A stretch of DNA of 64,000 nt from Firmicutes bacterium HGW-Firmicutes-16 (lineage in GTDB: Bacteria; Bacillota; Clostridia; Oscillospirales; Oscillospiraceae). This document shows positions 28,300 through 36,335 of this stretch, piece after piece. Position numbers and translations under genes: made by a program. How positions within the stretch are numbered: position 1 is the first letter of the stretch; each line of letters begins with the position of its first letter. The notes under the pieces were generated by a model. It was not told where the DNA came from, did not search any database, and saw only the letters and a list, made by a program, of their open reading frames with translations. Location of the stretch: assembly GCA_002841545.1 (NCBI GenBank), contig PGZZ01000006.1, positions 186,001 through 250,000 of the forward strand. The letters run 5' to 3'.

Positions 28300-29661
28300 T
28301 TGGAGATTTCAAGCGATATTCTGAAAGGTTATGTGTCCGATCTCTGCGGCGATATACGCAACGCATACACGATCGACAGCGACCAATTTAAGAACCATGC
28401 AATAAAAAGAGGGCTTAGAAACGAAGACGGAACCGGCGTCATGGCGGGCGTCACGCGTGTCGGAAGCGTCCAGGGCTACTATATGCAGGATGGCGGACGT
28501 GTCCCCGTACCCGGCAAGCTCTATTACCGGGGAATCGACGTCGAGGACATAATAGCCGAGCATACCGCAAAAGGAACTTTCGGCTTTGAAGAGGTTGCTT
28601 ATCTGCTTCTGATTGGAAGTCTGCCTAACAAGAAACAGTTCGAACAATTTGATGCGGTTCTTTCCCGTGCTAGAATGCTTCCGCAGAGCTTTACGGAGGA
28701 CATGATCCTCAAAGCGCCCAGCAAAAACGTTATGAACAAGCTCGCCAGAAGCGTGCTAGCGCTATATTCATACGACGAAAATCCTGACGATATTTCAATC
28801 CAAAATCTTGTGCGTCAGTCTATCGAGCTGATTGGACGTTTTCCGGTCATCGTGGCTAACGCCTATGCCGTGAAGCGCCACCATTTCGACGGTAAATCAC
28901 TTTACCTTCATGTGCCGAGGGAGAATCTTTCGGTTTCCGAGAACTTCCTGCGCATGCTGCGCAAGGACAAGGCCTATACGGCTGAAGAGGCACATCTATT
29001 GGACCTTATGCTCATTCTCCACGCGGAGCATGGCGCAGGCAACAACTCGTCTTTTGCCTGCCGTGTCCTATCCTCATCCGGAACAGATACATACAGCGCG
29101 ATATCTGCTGCTGTGAACTCTCTCAAGGGTCCCCTGCACGGCGGCGCGAATTCTAAGGTGATGGAAATGTTCAGAGATATCACCGAAAATGTTCATGACT
29201 ATAAGGATGATGACGAGCTGAAAGCCTATTTGGAGAAGATAATGGATGGCAATGCCGGTGACGGCTCGAAGAAGATTTACGGTCTCGGTCACGCGGTTTA
29301 CACCTTGTCCGACCCAAGGGCGGAGATAATTAAAAAATACGCGGCAGACATGGCTGAGAAGAAGGGCTTCGGCGAACAATTCCAGCTGATGCAGGATGTC
29401 GAACGGCTGGGCCTCCCGATAATCATGGAACGCAAGAAACTCACAGTGCCTATCTGTTCGAATGTCGACTTGTATTCCGGACTCGTCTATAAGATGCTGG
29501 GTATTCCGGAAGATCTCTATACACCGCTTTTCGCAATCGCGCGCATTGCGGGCTGGTGCTCGCACCGTATCGAAGAAGTGATGACCTGCAGCAAAATCAT
29601 GCGCCCTGCATATCGCGCGGCGTTCGAGCAGGAAGAATATGTTCCGATTGACGAGCGCTGA
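28300..29661 (+). CDS. Citrate synthase
   Basis: A 453-residue citrate synthase with LYYRGIDVEDI, catalytic-region motifs LILHAEHGAGNNSS and GPLHGGANSKVMEM, GLGHAVYTLSDPRAE, and the C-terminal HRIEEVM. It condenses acetyl-CoA and oxaloacetate. It uses a TTG start: AAAGGAGG sits seven bases before it and there is no ATG nearby. It is divergent from aconitase-icd, and together the three make 2-oxoglutarate. The gene could be gltA- or citZ-like; I leave the symbol open. Confidence 0.95.
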   Translation: MEISSDILKGYVSDLCGDIRNAYTIDSDQFKNHAIKRGLRNEDGTGVMAGVTRVGSVQGYYMQDGGRVPVPGKLYYRGIDVEDIIAEHTAKGTFGFEEVAYLLLIGSLPNKKQFEQFDAVLSRARMLPQSFTEDMILKAPSKNVMNKLARSVLALYSYDENPDDISIQNLVRQSIELIGRFPVIVANAYAVKRHHFDGKSLYLHVPRENLSVSENFLRMLRKDKAYTAEEAHLLDLMLILHAEHGAGNNSSFACRVLSSSGTDTYSAISAAVNSLKGPLHGGANSKVMEMFRDITENVHDYKDDDELKAYLEKIMDGNAGDGSKKIYGLGHAVYTLSDPRAEIIKKYAADMAEKKGFGEQFQLMQDVERLGLPIIMERKKLTVPICSNVDLYSGLVYKMLGIPEDLYTPLFAIARIAGWCSHRIEEVMTCSKIMRPAYRAAFEQEEYVPIDER

Positions 29662-29681
29662 TAACAGAATAGAAAATCAGA

Positions 29682-29703
29682 CCGGCGGTGAAAACACCGC
29701 CGG
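29682..29703. terminator. Hairpin between citrate synthase and secG
   Basis: A GC-rich 9-bp stem CCGGCGGTG with an AAAA loop between two convergent genes. Only moderately T-rich sequence follows on each strand. Confidence 0.7.
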
Positions 29704-29710
29704 CCTTAAC

Positions 29711-29941
29711 TTATTTAATCAGGTTGAGAGCCAAAGTGAGAATAACGAAAGCCAGTCCGACCCATTTGGTCATCTTGGCAAGCTTCGCATCGACTGTCAC
29801 TGCCTTTGACTTTGTAAGGAAAGTATCTGCACCTCCAGCGATAGCGCCGGAAAGACCGGAACGCTTGCCCGACTGGAGCAAGACGACACCTATCATAAAC
29901 AAACATGTAAAGAGCTGGACTATAGTGAGGGCAAGTTTCAT
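29711..29941 (-). CDS. secG: Protein translocase subunit SecG
   Basis: A 76-residue membrane protein with two hydrophobic helices (LTIVQLFTCLFMIGVVLLQ and WVGLAFVILTLALNLI) and the SecG loop LLQSGKRSGLSGAIAGGADTF between them. SecG is the small, stimulatory subunit of the SecYEG channel. The chosen ATG (MKLALTIVQ) has AAAGGA nine bases upstream; an in-frame TTG overlaps that site. The gene stands alone between a hairpin and a 244-base gap shared with the divergent flavodoxin gene. Confidence 0.95.
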   Translation of the reverse strand: MKLALTIVQLFTCLFMIGVVLLQSGKRSGLSGAIAGGADTFLTKSKAVTVDAKLAKMTKWVGLAFVILTLALNLIK

Positions 29942-30109
29942 AAACTTCAATCCTTTCAAATAAAAAGAGGCAAGCCTCTTTAATAGTTACAGTTGCAAAG
30001 CAAATAATAACACAATGATTCGCCGATTTCAAGAGAATTTTGATATTTCGGTAAAATCAATTGAAAAATAGCGAAAGTACACATAAATATGGTATTGGAT
30101 ACGCGTATG

Positions 30110-30118
30110 TGATATAAT
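30110..30118 (+). promoter_or_regulatory. Extended -10 promoter of the flavodoxin gene
   Basis: TGATATAAT is a consensus extended -10 without a recognisable -35, about 70 bases before the start codon. Confidence 0.55.
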
Positions 30119-30185
30119 ACGAATCAAATAATGAAATGAAAAATGTGCAGTATTATTTAAATAACTTGAACAGAGGTGTTTATTA

Positions 30186-30734
30186 ATGGCAAAAACAGCT
30201 GTTTTATATCAATCCAAATACGGTTCAACAAAGCTATATGCGCAGCACATTGCGAGTATCCTTGATGCGGATCTTTTTGATCTTGCTCTCTCGAAGGGCT
30301 TGGATTTTGAAAAGTACGACACAATAGTATTCGGGGGCGGAATGTATGCCGGACAAATAAACGGCATAAAATTTGTGAAGTCAAACGCGGATAAACTTAG
30401 CGGCAAGAATCTTGTCATCTTTACGGTTGGCATCGGAGATCCGGCGGTTGCGTCGAATGCTAGCGTAGTACTCAAGGCCGTGAATAAAGCGCTTTCCAAG
30501 GACCTGATGAAAACCATGCACATCTACAGCTTCCGCGGAACCCTTGACCCGAGCAAACTCAAATTTATGCACCGCATGATTATGAAGATGGTTATAAGCT
30601 CACTTTCAAAGAAAAAGGAAGAGGAACTTACAGACGACGACAGAGCGATGCTTCAAAGCCTCGTTTCAAAGGTCGATTTTACGAATACAGCGGCGACTCT
30701 GCCGCTAATCGAATACGTCAGTACGCTTAAATAA
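30186..30734 (+). CDS. Flavodoxin-domain protein
   Basis: A 182-residue flavodoxin-like protein with the FMN phosphate loop YQSKYGSTKLYA and the second flavin loop FGGGMYAGQI. The sequence style is that of the HemG/flavodoxin_5 group. The substrate is unknown; it may be an electron carrier or a quinone/porphyrinogen-related reductase, but with no haem genes nearby the former is at least as likely. AGAGGTG precedes the ATG, and a terminator follows. Confidence 0.8.
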   Translation: MAKTAVLYQSKYGSTKLYAQHIASILDADLFDLALSKGLDFEKYDTIVFGGGMYAGQINGIKFVKSNADKLSGKNLVIFTVGIGDPAVASNASVVLKAVNKALSKDLMKTMHIYSFRGTLDPSKLKFMHRMIMKMVISSLSKKKEEELTDDDRAMLQSLVSKVDFTNTAATLPLIEYVSTLK

Positions 30735-30737
30735 AAT

Positions 30738-30772
30738 AGAGAGAAGCCTTCGGAAAACGGAGGCTTCTCTCT
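30738..30772. terminator. Terminator between flavodoxin gene and ribU
   Basis: A 12-bp stem AGAGAGAAGCCT/AGGCTTCTCTCT with an 11-base apex, between convergent genes. Confidence 0.85.
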
Positions 30773-30784
30773 TAAACAAGTTAC

Positions 30785-31462
30785 TTATATTTTTCCCTGA
30801 AAGACAAGTACTATCAAAATACAGGTTGCCAGAAGCAAAAAAGAAAAAATGAACATTCCGATTTTTTTACTATTTGTAACTTTGACCTCTTGAGTTTCGG
30901 AACTTTCGATAAGATTAATCTTACGAAGTGCCGTCACCAAAGGCTTGTAAATTATTAGGGTCACAGCAGTGTTAAGTCCGCTTTTAATCAGATTGAAAGG
31001 GATAATGGCAGGAACAAGAAGGTCTGTAACGACTTTACGCGAGACACCCATATAAAACGGCGTCACAAGATAGTTCCACAAAACCATAACCGCGGTCATG
31101 GCAATTGAGCCCAGAATGAGTCCTATTACAGCGCCTGAAATAGTATGCGTCTTCTTGTATACCAGAGCGGCTATGCAGGCGAATGCGCCTGTCGCAATAA
31201 TGTTCATAATAAGACCGATAAAGCCTGTCTCACTGATTGTGAACATTTCAATCGTGGAAACGACCACTGTTATGGCAAAGGCGGACAGGGGTCCGAAAAT
31301 GAAACCGCCGATAGCGATTATTATGCCCTTAGGATCATAAGTGAGGAATGGAGTTGCGGGAATCATTGGCGGGAACAGCCTCCCAATCACCACCGCTACG
31401 TAAGAAAGCGCGCACAGCATCGCCAGCATAGTCAGTTTTCTCGTTTTGTTATTTGCACTCAT
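30785..31462 (-). CDS. ribU: Riboflavin ECF transporter S component RibU
   Basis: A 225-residue membrane protein with about six helices and the RibU-typical first loop PATPFLTYDPKGIII. S components bind the vitamin and dock on a shared EcfAA'T energy module, which is not in this window. Substrate assignment is supported by the FMN riboswitch in its leader. The last 40 residues add one extra helix (KKIGMFIFSFLLLATCILIV) after a polar linker, beyond the usual RibU end. AGGAGTG precedes the ATG. Confidence 0.92.
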   Translation of the reverse strand: MSANNKTRKLTMLAMLCALSYVAVVIGRLFPPMIPATPFLTYDPKGIIIAIGGFIFGPLSAFAITVVVSTIEMFTISETGFIGLIMNIIATGAFACIAALVYKKTHTISGAVIGLILGSIAMTAVMVLWNYLVTPFYMGVSRKVVTDLLVPAIIPFNLIKSGLNTAVTLIIYKPLVTALRKINLIESSETQEVKVTNSKKIGMFIFSFLLLATCILIVLVFQGKI

Positions 31463-31486
31463 GGGATAACACTCCTAAAAATAATG

Positions 31487-31520
31487 TAACACCTGAAAAA
31501 CTACTGTCTTTCAGGTGTTA
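31487..31520 (-). terminator. Expression-platform hairpin of the FMN riboswitch
   Basis: A 12-bp stem TAACACCTGAAA/TTTCAGGTGTTA is followed on the minus strand by ACATTATTTTTAGGAG. The U-rich tract runs straight into the ribU ribosome site, so the hairpin could end transcription or restrict translation. A second small hairpin (GCAGAGC/GCTCTGC, 31540-31558) lies between it and the aptamer. Confidence 0.75.
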
Positions 31521-31568
31521 AAATCATAATAGGTGCGTTGCAGAGCAAAAAGCTCTGCTATTTTAACA

Positions 31569-31680
31569 CATCTTCTTTCATCCAGACTATACTGTTGGTT
31601 TTGGAGTTGCACCAAATCTGCGCCGAAGCGCTCGCGGACTTTACCGCCAATCGGGAATTTCACCCTGCCCTGAAGACACT
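31569..31680 (-). ncRNA. FMN riboswitch (RFN element)
   Basis: The minus strand carries the RFN core: CAGGGCAGGGTGAAATTCCC, then GGCGGTAAAGTCCGCGAG, GGTGCAACTCC, and AGTCTGGATGAAAGAAGA. P1 can close with GTCTTC and GAAGA. FMN binding would turn off the downstream riboflavin importer gene. The element fills about a quarter of the 439-base gap between ribU and the antiporter gene; the rest holds the expression platform and two promoters. Confidence 0.96.
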
Positions 31681-31702
31681 CAATATTCAAATGTTCAAAA
31701 AG

Positions 31703-31731
31703 ATTGTAACGCTTGCTGTTCGCAATGTCAA
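31703..31731 (-). promoter_or_regulatory. Promoter of the FMN riboswitch-ribU transcript
   Basis: On the minus strand, TTGACA (31726-31731) and TACAAT (31703-31708) are 17 bases apart, just before the aptamer. Confidence 0.85.
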
Positions 31732-31838
31732 TACCCAAAACCATCCTTTTATATCGGAATAGGAGGCGGAAAAGCGCATATAAAATCGCTTGATTTAAAG
31801 AGATATTTATTCAAATGCGCAAAAAGGGTAGATGTTTG

Positions 31839-31866
31839 TTGACAATCGTTTTTTCGGTGATAAGAT
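31839..31866 (+). promoter_or_regulatory. Promoter of the NhaC-type antiporter gene
   Basis: TTGACA (31839-31844) and TAAGAT (31861-31866) are 16 bases apart, about 35 bases before the ATG. Confidence 0.65.
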
Positions 31867-31901
31867 AATGCCTATAGTTTTACCGAAGGGTGGAGAAAAC
31901 G

Positions 31902-33230
31902 ATGCTTGAAACTGTGATACTCGGGCTTTTCATAGCGGGGCTTATCAGCTGCGTCGGGCTCGGACTCTCTATATTCTACGCCCTGTTTTTCGGGCTTGCC
32001 CTGTTCTTCGCTTACGGCCTTATCAAAAAGCACCGATTCACCGAAATGCTCGGAATGACGTTCTCCGGCATAAAGACAGTTTTAACGGTTACGCTGGTTT
32101 TTATAATGATAGGCGGACTTACTGCGATTTGGCGCTCGGCGGGTACTATCCCTTATATTATTTTTTATGCCTCGAAGGTAATCTTGCCGCAGACCTTTAT
32201 CCTCGCGACCTTCATCCTCTGCTGCTGTATCTCAATGCTCATGGGTACCTCGTTCGGAACAGCGGCGACCATGGGCGTCATTTGCATGATGATGGGCAAG
32301 GCTATGGGAGTAAGCCCTGTATGGATAGGCGGAGCCGTTCTCGCGGGAGGCTTTTTCGGAGACCGTAATTCGCCCATGTCAACGAGTGCGCTGCTTGTCA
32401 GCAAGCTTACCGATACCGATATTTTCAGCAATGTTCGAATTATGATTAAATCGGCAATTGTACCGCTAATTATAACATGCGTGTTATATCTCGTAGTCGG
32501 CTTTGTTATGAAAACGGGCGGCTCGTCCTCGGATACGGTCAGTCTTTTCGAAGAGCATTTCAATCTCATGTGGGTAACCGTAATTCCGGCGGCGCTGATA
32601 ATAGTGTTATCTGCTTTCAAGGTGAGCGTCAAAATAACCGTGGCGGTCAGTATCGTCTGCGGCGCTATAATCTGCATCGCGGTGCAGGGAACAGGCTTTT
32701 TGCCGATGCTCAAAATTCTTGTTATGGGATATAGCAATCCCAATAAGGAGCTTGGGGCAATGCTGAACGGCGGCGGAATCGTTTCGATGCTCAAGCCTGC
32801 CGCAATTGTCGTACTATCATCGTCGTATTCAGGGATTTTTGAGGGAACAGGCTTGCTTTCGGGTGTTAAAAAATACATACATATAATTGCACTGAAGATT
32901 AATCCCTTTGGCGCATACATATTAACTTCAATTTTTACATCCATGATTAGCTGCAACCAGTCTCTTTCCATAATGCTCACACATCAGCTTTGTGATGATA
33001 CGATGGAAACAAAGGACGACAAGGCGCTGTCTCTCGAAAACTCAGCAGTCATCATTGCACCGCTCATTCCATGGTGTATCGCGGGCGCCGTGCCGCTTGC
33101 GGCAATAGGCGCGCCCACAGCGAGTATTCTCACCGCCTGCTACCTGTATATCCTGCCGATTTTTTATTACATAACGCGGTTTAAAAAACAGGAAGCTGAA
33201 TTGAAGAACGCAAAAGAAATTAATAATTAA
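31902..33230 (+). CDS. NhaC-family Na+/H+ antiporter
   Basis: A 442-residue membrane protein with about eleven helices and the NhaC-type signatures MGTSFGTAATMGVI and GGFFGDRNSPMSTSALL. The family exchanges Na+ for H+, and some members exchange organic acids (malate/lactate, MleN), so the coupled ion is not certain. I chose the ATG of MLETVILG, which follows GGTGGAG by seven bases, over an in-frame GTG four codons upstream. No Na+-dependent partner is adjacent. Confidence 0.87.
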   Translation: MLETVILGLFIAGLISCVGLGLSIFYALFFGLALFFAYGLIKKHRFTEMLGMTFSGIKTVLTVTLVFIMIGGLTAIWRSAGTIPYIIFYASKVILPQTFILATFILCCCISMLMGTSFGTAATMGVICMMMGKAMGVSPVWIGGAVLAGGFFGDRNSPMSTSALLVSKLTDTDIFSNVRIMIKSAIVPLIITCVLYLVVGFVMKTGGSSSDTVSLFEEHFNLMWVTVIPAALIIVLSAFKVSVKITVAVSIVCGAIICIAVQGTGFLPMLKILVMGYSNPNKELGAMLNGGGIVSMLKPAAIVVLSSSYSGIFEGTGLLSGVKKYIHIIALKINPFGAYILTSIFTSMISCNQSLSIMLTHQLCDDTMETKDDKALSLENSAVIIAPLIPWCIAGAVPLAAIGAPTASILTACYLYILPIFYYITRFKKQEAELKNAKEINN

Positions 33231-33361
33231 TAAACAATCTGGAAATTGCATATTTTGTGTCTATTGAGAAATAATAGTTTTCGGACAGGTTCGATAGACG
33301 GACTGTACCGGCCAATTATGGCAAACGCAGAAGATGCGAAAAGAAAGGAATGTTTAGATCA

Positions 33362-33499
33362 ATGGCAAAAGAAGCCGATATGAGAAAAGACCGTAACAAT
33401 AACAACAACAATAATAACAACAAAAATCAGCAAGACAACAGAAAGAACGATCAGGCTCAACAGAACTGCGCAACAAAGGATAAAAACGATAAAAAATAA
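33362..33499 (+). CDS. Tiny Asn-rich protein
   Basis: A 45-residue open frame starting MAKEADMRKDR, followed by nine Asn, then KNQQDNRKNDQAQQNCATKD and ending KNDKK. It is preceded by GAAAGGA (12 bases before the ATG) and followed within 30 bases by a strong terminator, which supports a real gene. It has no hydrophobic stretch and one Cys. An in-frame ATG four codons upstream lies too close to the ribosome site. Many Clostridia encode short Asn/Gln/Lys-rich hydrophilic proteins of unknown role; I do not assign a function. The AAC/AAT run could also make the length variable. Confidence 0.55.
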   Translation: MAKEADMRKDRNNNNNNNNNKNQQDNRKNDQAQQNCATKDKNDKK

Positions 33500-33527
33500 C
33501 GAGCCAGACCACAGTAAATACCTCTTC

Positions 33528-33553
33528 GCGCCTGCCGGGGAACCGGCAGGCGC
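33528..33553 (+). terminator. Terminator after the Asn-rich protein gene
   Basis: An 11-bp GC-rich stem GCGCCTGCCGG/CCGGCAGGCGC with a GGAA loop, followed by TTCTTG. Confidence 0.85.
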
Positions 33554-33617
33554 TTCTTGATAATTATAGAAAAAGGTTATATAATATTAGCGTTGATTAA
33601 AAGCGCGGGAGTTACAT

Positions 33618-34319
33618 ATGAACGAGAAAGCTTTAGAATATATGAATGGGGACGCTCTGCATCATATCGATATGCTGGAAGCCCTGAAGCGTGGCTTAGG
33701 CGAAGTGGCTTTTGCAAGTGACGATGGTGTTGCTGTTCTTAATATGGGTTATACATATATGATTAGCGCTGAGAGCGAAGAGACTCTTGGAAAAATATGT
33801 GCGAAGCTAAAAAGACCCCAAATTGTTGCGATGCATCAGGCGCGGTTTGTACCGCTTTTACAGACCCGATACGGGTATAAGCACCAAATGGAATGTCTAC
33901 AGTGTGCCTATCTGCCAAAGGAAAAACTCGACCTTAGAATTTCGGAGGGCATTGACCTGAGGGAACTGACGCTGGGCGAGCTCGACTTTGTCATCAAAAA
34001 CTACGACCATCTACCTGATGAGAGGTACATAACGGAGCGCATTGGAGCCGGCATGATAGGCGCTTTTTGCGGTGATGATATTGCAGGCTTTATCGGTACT
34101 CATTCCGAGGGAACAATGGGTATGCTTCAGGTAATACCGAAATACCGCCGCCGCGGTATCGCCTATACGCTTGAGGCGGCGCTGATAAATGACATGCTCA
34201 AAAAGGGCTATGTCCCCCACGCGCACATAGTGACCTCAAATGCTGCGTCTATAAAGCTTCAGGAGAAGCTTGGCATGAGCTTCTCCGACAGAACGATAAC
34301 CTGGCTGTACGACGAATAA
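33618..34319 (+). CDS. GNAT family acetyltransferase
   Basis: A 233-residue protein whose C-terminal half is a GNAT domain with the acetyl-CoA loop VIPKYRRRGIAYTLEAA and the closing segment SNAASIKLQEKLGMSF. The N-terminal half (about residues 1-110) is a second, degenerate GNAT-like region, as in FR47/GCN5-like proteins of Clostridia. Substrate unknown. GGGAG precedes the ATG. It is a single-gene unit between two terminators. Confidence 0.85.
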   Translation: MNEKALEYMNGDALHHIDMLEALKRGLGEVAFASDDGVAVLNMGYTYMISAESEETLGKICAKLKRPQIVAMHQARFVPLLQTRYGYKHQMECLQCAYLPKEKLDLRISEGIDLRELTLGELDFVIKNYDHLPDERYITERIGAGMIGAFCGDDIAGFIGTHSEGTMGMLQVIPKYRRRGIAYTLEAALINDMLKKGYVPHAHIVTSNAASIKLQEKLGMSFSDRTITWLYDE

Positions 34320-34328
34320 ATCCGTTGA

Positions 34329-34370
34329 AAACACAGAGATGGCTGCTCGAGAGCAGCCATCTCTGTGTTT
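34329..34370. terminator. Terminator between GNAT and fapA-like genes
   Basis: A 20-bp stem AAACACAGAGATGGCTGCTC with a minimal loop, between convergent genes, with T-rich flanks on both strands. Confidence 0.92.
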
Positions 34371-34376
34371 TATGTG

Positions 34377-36107
34377 TTATTTTGTGCCGATTACTATTTC
34401 GCCGCTGTCCTTGAAAATACGGCACATTCGCTGTTCATTGACGATTGTGAGTTTTGTGTTGCCAATAGTAATGTTTACTGGAGGATATATCTGACTTGCA
34501 ACAATCTGGCAAGCTTCTCCGCTACTGAGTTCATACTCAATATCCGTAATCCGTTTTGTTTTTTTAGAAAGGTTGATATAAAAAATCTTTTGATCAAATT
34601 TCAATTTGTCAAGAAGCTGCTGGTATTTCGTATCCAAATATTCCTGCTCCAGCAGATAATTTATGTTTTTATCATTGTCATTAGATTTACGGCTCAACTC
34701 CGGAACTTCACTTTTTAGTTTTTGCAATTCATTGTATAATTTAGGATCTGTTCCGATCGTAACATTTGTTGGAATACGCTGCTCATTACCGATTGTTTTA
34801 GCTTCGATACCTTTGAAGGCAATAACCGAGCTTCCCAAGATTATGCCTTTTCCGGAGTTTACAATGACCTTGTCACTGCTGACAACATTACTGTTTACTA
34901 TGCTCTCGGCTTTCACGGTTCCCCCTGCAGTAACAAAACAGTTTTCAAGATATTTGCCTGAAACGTTTTTGCCAGCAGTAAGCTTTCCTTTATAGCTTCC
35001 GTTCATTCCCTGAAAAACCTGGATATTGCCGTCTGCAATAAGTTCTGCGCCCTCGACACTTCCTCTGACAACGATATCTCCGGTAACTTTAACAGTGAAG
35101 CCTTCGGTTATGCAACCGTTTACCGTTAGAGAACCGATAACATCTAGGTTGCCGATAGAACTGTCCACATCTCCGTCAATTTTTATCATCTGTTCAACAT
35201 TAAAGCAACTGCCGGAAAACTTCAGTTGGCCGTCACACGTGGCGATAAGAGCCGTATGATCTTCACTTTCGGCTATGTTTTTGCCAATAGGCAGTCTGGG
35301 GGTTTTTCCTTCGCGCCCCTTTAAAACAACACCCATGACATTAGTCCCGTTTTCCGCCGGAACGGGCTGAATTATCTGACATATGGGTTGTCCGCTATGA
35401 ATGGGCTGAAGCAAGTTCAGGTTTTTGTAATCAACCAAATCGTTTTCGTCGGATTCAAAGCTAATTTCTTTCTCCCTTGCAAACAGCTCAATGACTTTTC
35501 CGTCTTCTCCGCTTCGAGCCGGCTTGCCCACAGCTATAGTAAAAATCTTAAGTACAGTGTTGCTCCTGAGCAGCTCGATGAGCAGGTCATTATCAACTCC
35601 AAAAGCAATGCCCGCTTTGTCAAGCGAGGCTTTTAGTCGCTCGAAGCTCAAGTTTGTGCCGCCGCCGATAGGAGGAATAATGCAGCCATATGCTGTCATC
35701 TGATCACGGGCAACATGAGTTTCCAACTGCATATCAGAAGAGAAAATGACGGATTCCGACGTGCTTTCCCCGTTATCAAAAAGCTCTTCAGCGGCTGTGA
35801 TTTCTTTGAGCAAAGCAATCGCCTTGTCGTTAAGACTATTCCAGAATGCTTTTTCTTCCTCATTTATACTGCCGCTGTACAGAAAGAATTCGCTCACATT
35901 GTTTTGTTCTAAATCTTTGATACCAAGCTTCTGTGCAAGTCTCGACATTGGGATTTCCGGAATGCCTAATGAGCGGTCCACATTAGGCGAGGCAACAGTA
36001 AGCTCGGATGACGCAACTGCAACGCTCTCGTCCTCCGGAGATGAAACCGGTGAATTGACTTGAGCGCTTGCACTTTTCATCTGCTTGTTCTTTGAGAAGA
36101 AATTCAA
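34377..36107 (-). CDS. FapA (DUF342) family protein
   Basis: A 576-residue protein with a Ser/Val-rich N-terminal tail, a central FapA region (EEISFESDENDLVDYKNL-like; IIQPVPAENGTNVMG) and a right-handed beta-helix of repeated G-x-(V/I)-x-(V/I) turns (GDVDSSIGNLDVIGSL, GDIVVRGSVEGAELIADG). A helical segment and a small beta domain close the protein. FapA-type proteins are widespread in Clostridia and polymerise on membranes or link to flagellar/cell-wall control; the role here is unknown. The start is TTG with AAGGAGG ten bases upstream; the next ATG, nine codons on, has no ribosome site. Confidence 0.85.
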   Translation of the reverse strand: MNFFSKNKQMKSASAQVNSPVSSPEDESVAVASSELTVASPNVDRSLGIPEIPMSRLAQKLGIKDLEQNNVSEFFLYSGSINEEEKAFWNSLNDKAIALLKEITAAEELFDNGESTSESVIFSSDMQLETHVARDQMTAYGCIIPPIGGGTNLSFERLKASLDKAGIAFGVDNDLLIELLRSNTVLKIFTIAVGKPARSGEDGKVIELFAREKEISFESDENDLVDYKNLNLLQPIHSGQPICQIIQPVPAENGTNVMGVVLKGREGKTPRLPIGKNIAESEDHTALIATCDGQLKFSGSCFNVEQMIKIDGDVDSSIGNLDVIGSLTVNGCITEGFTVKVTGDIVVRGSVEGAELIADGNIQVFQGMNGSYKGKLTAGKNVSGKYLENCFVTAGGTVKAESIVNSNVVSSDKVIVNSGKGIILGSSVIAFKGIEAKTIGNEQRIPTNVTIGTDPKLYNELQKLKSEVPELSRKSNDNDKNINYLLEQEYLDTKYQQLLDKLKFDQKIFYINLSKKTKRITDIEYELSSGEACQIVASQIYPPVNITIGNTKLTIVNEQRMCRIFKDSGEIVIGTK

Positions 36108-36234
36108 TGATTCGTTCCCTCCTTAAAATATCGGACAGATGCCAGAATTACATTTAAAGTACCAATGTTATTATTTCATGAAATGTGAAGCATTACAAGC
36201 CAAAGATTATATATACTGCACAAAAACGCAAAAA

Positions 36235-36274
36235 ATAAAGGCCATGCTCTTTGTAATCGAAGCACAGCCTTTAT
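36235..36274 (-). terminator. asnB terminator
   Basis: The stem ATAAAGGC plus TGCT pairs with AGCA plus GCCTTTAT, followed on the minus strand by a run of six Us. The rest of the 228-base gap to the fapA-like gene contains a TTGTAA/AATAAT pair that could be its promoter. Confidence 0.8.
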
Positions 36275-36335
36275 AAAAGACGTTGGAAGTCTCTTATTCA
36301 GATATAGTATTGTTTTCGATTGCGGAACCAAAGAA

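Noticed and set aside
32165-32980. 271-codon open frame antisense to the NhaC-type gene
   Set aside because: It mirrors a highly hydrophobic coding region, has no ribosome site, and its product resembles no protein.
33395-33430. AAC/AAT-rich tract as a non-coding microsatellite
   Set aside because: It is in frame within a small gene with ribosome site and terminator, so a coding explanation is preferred.
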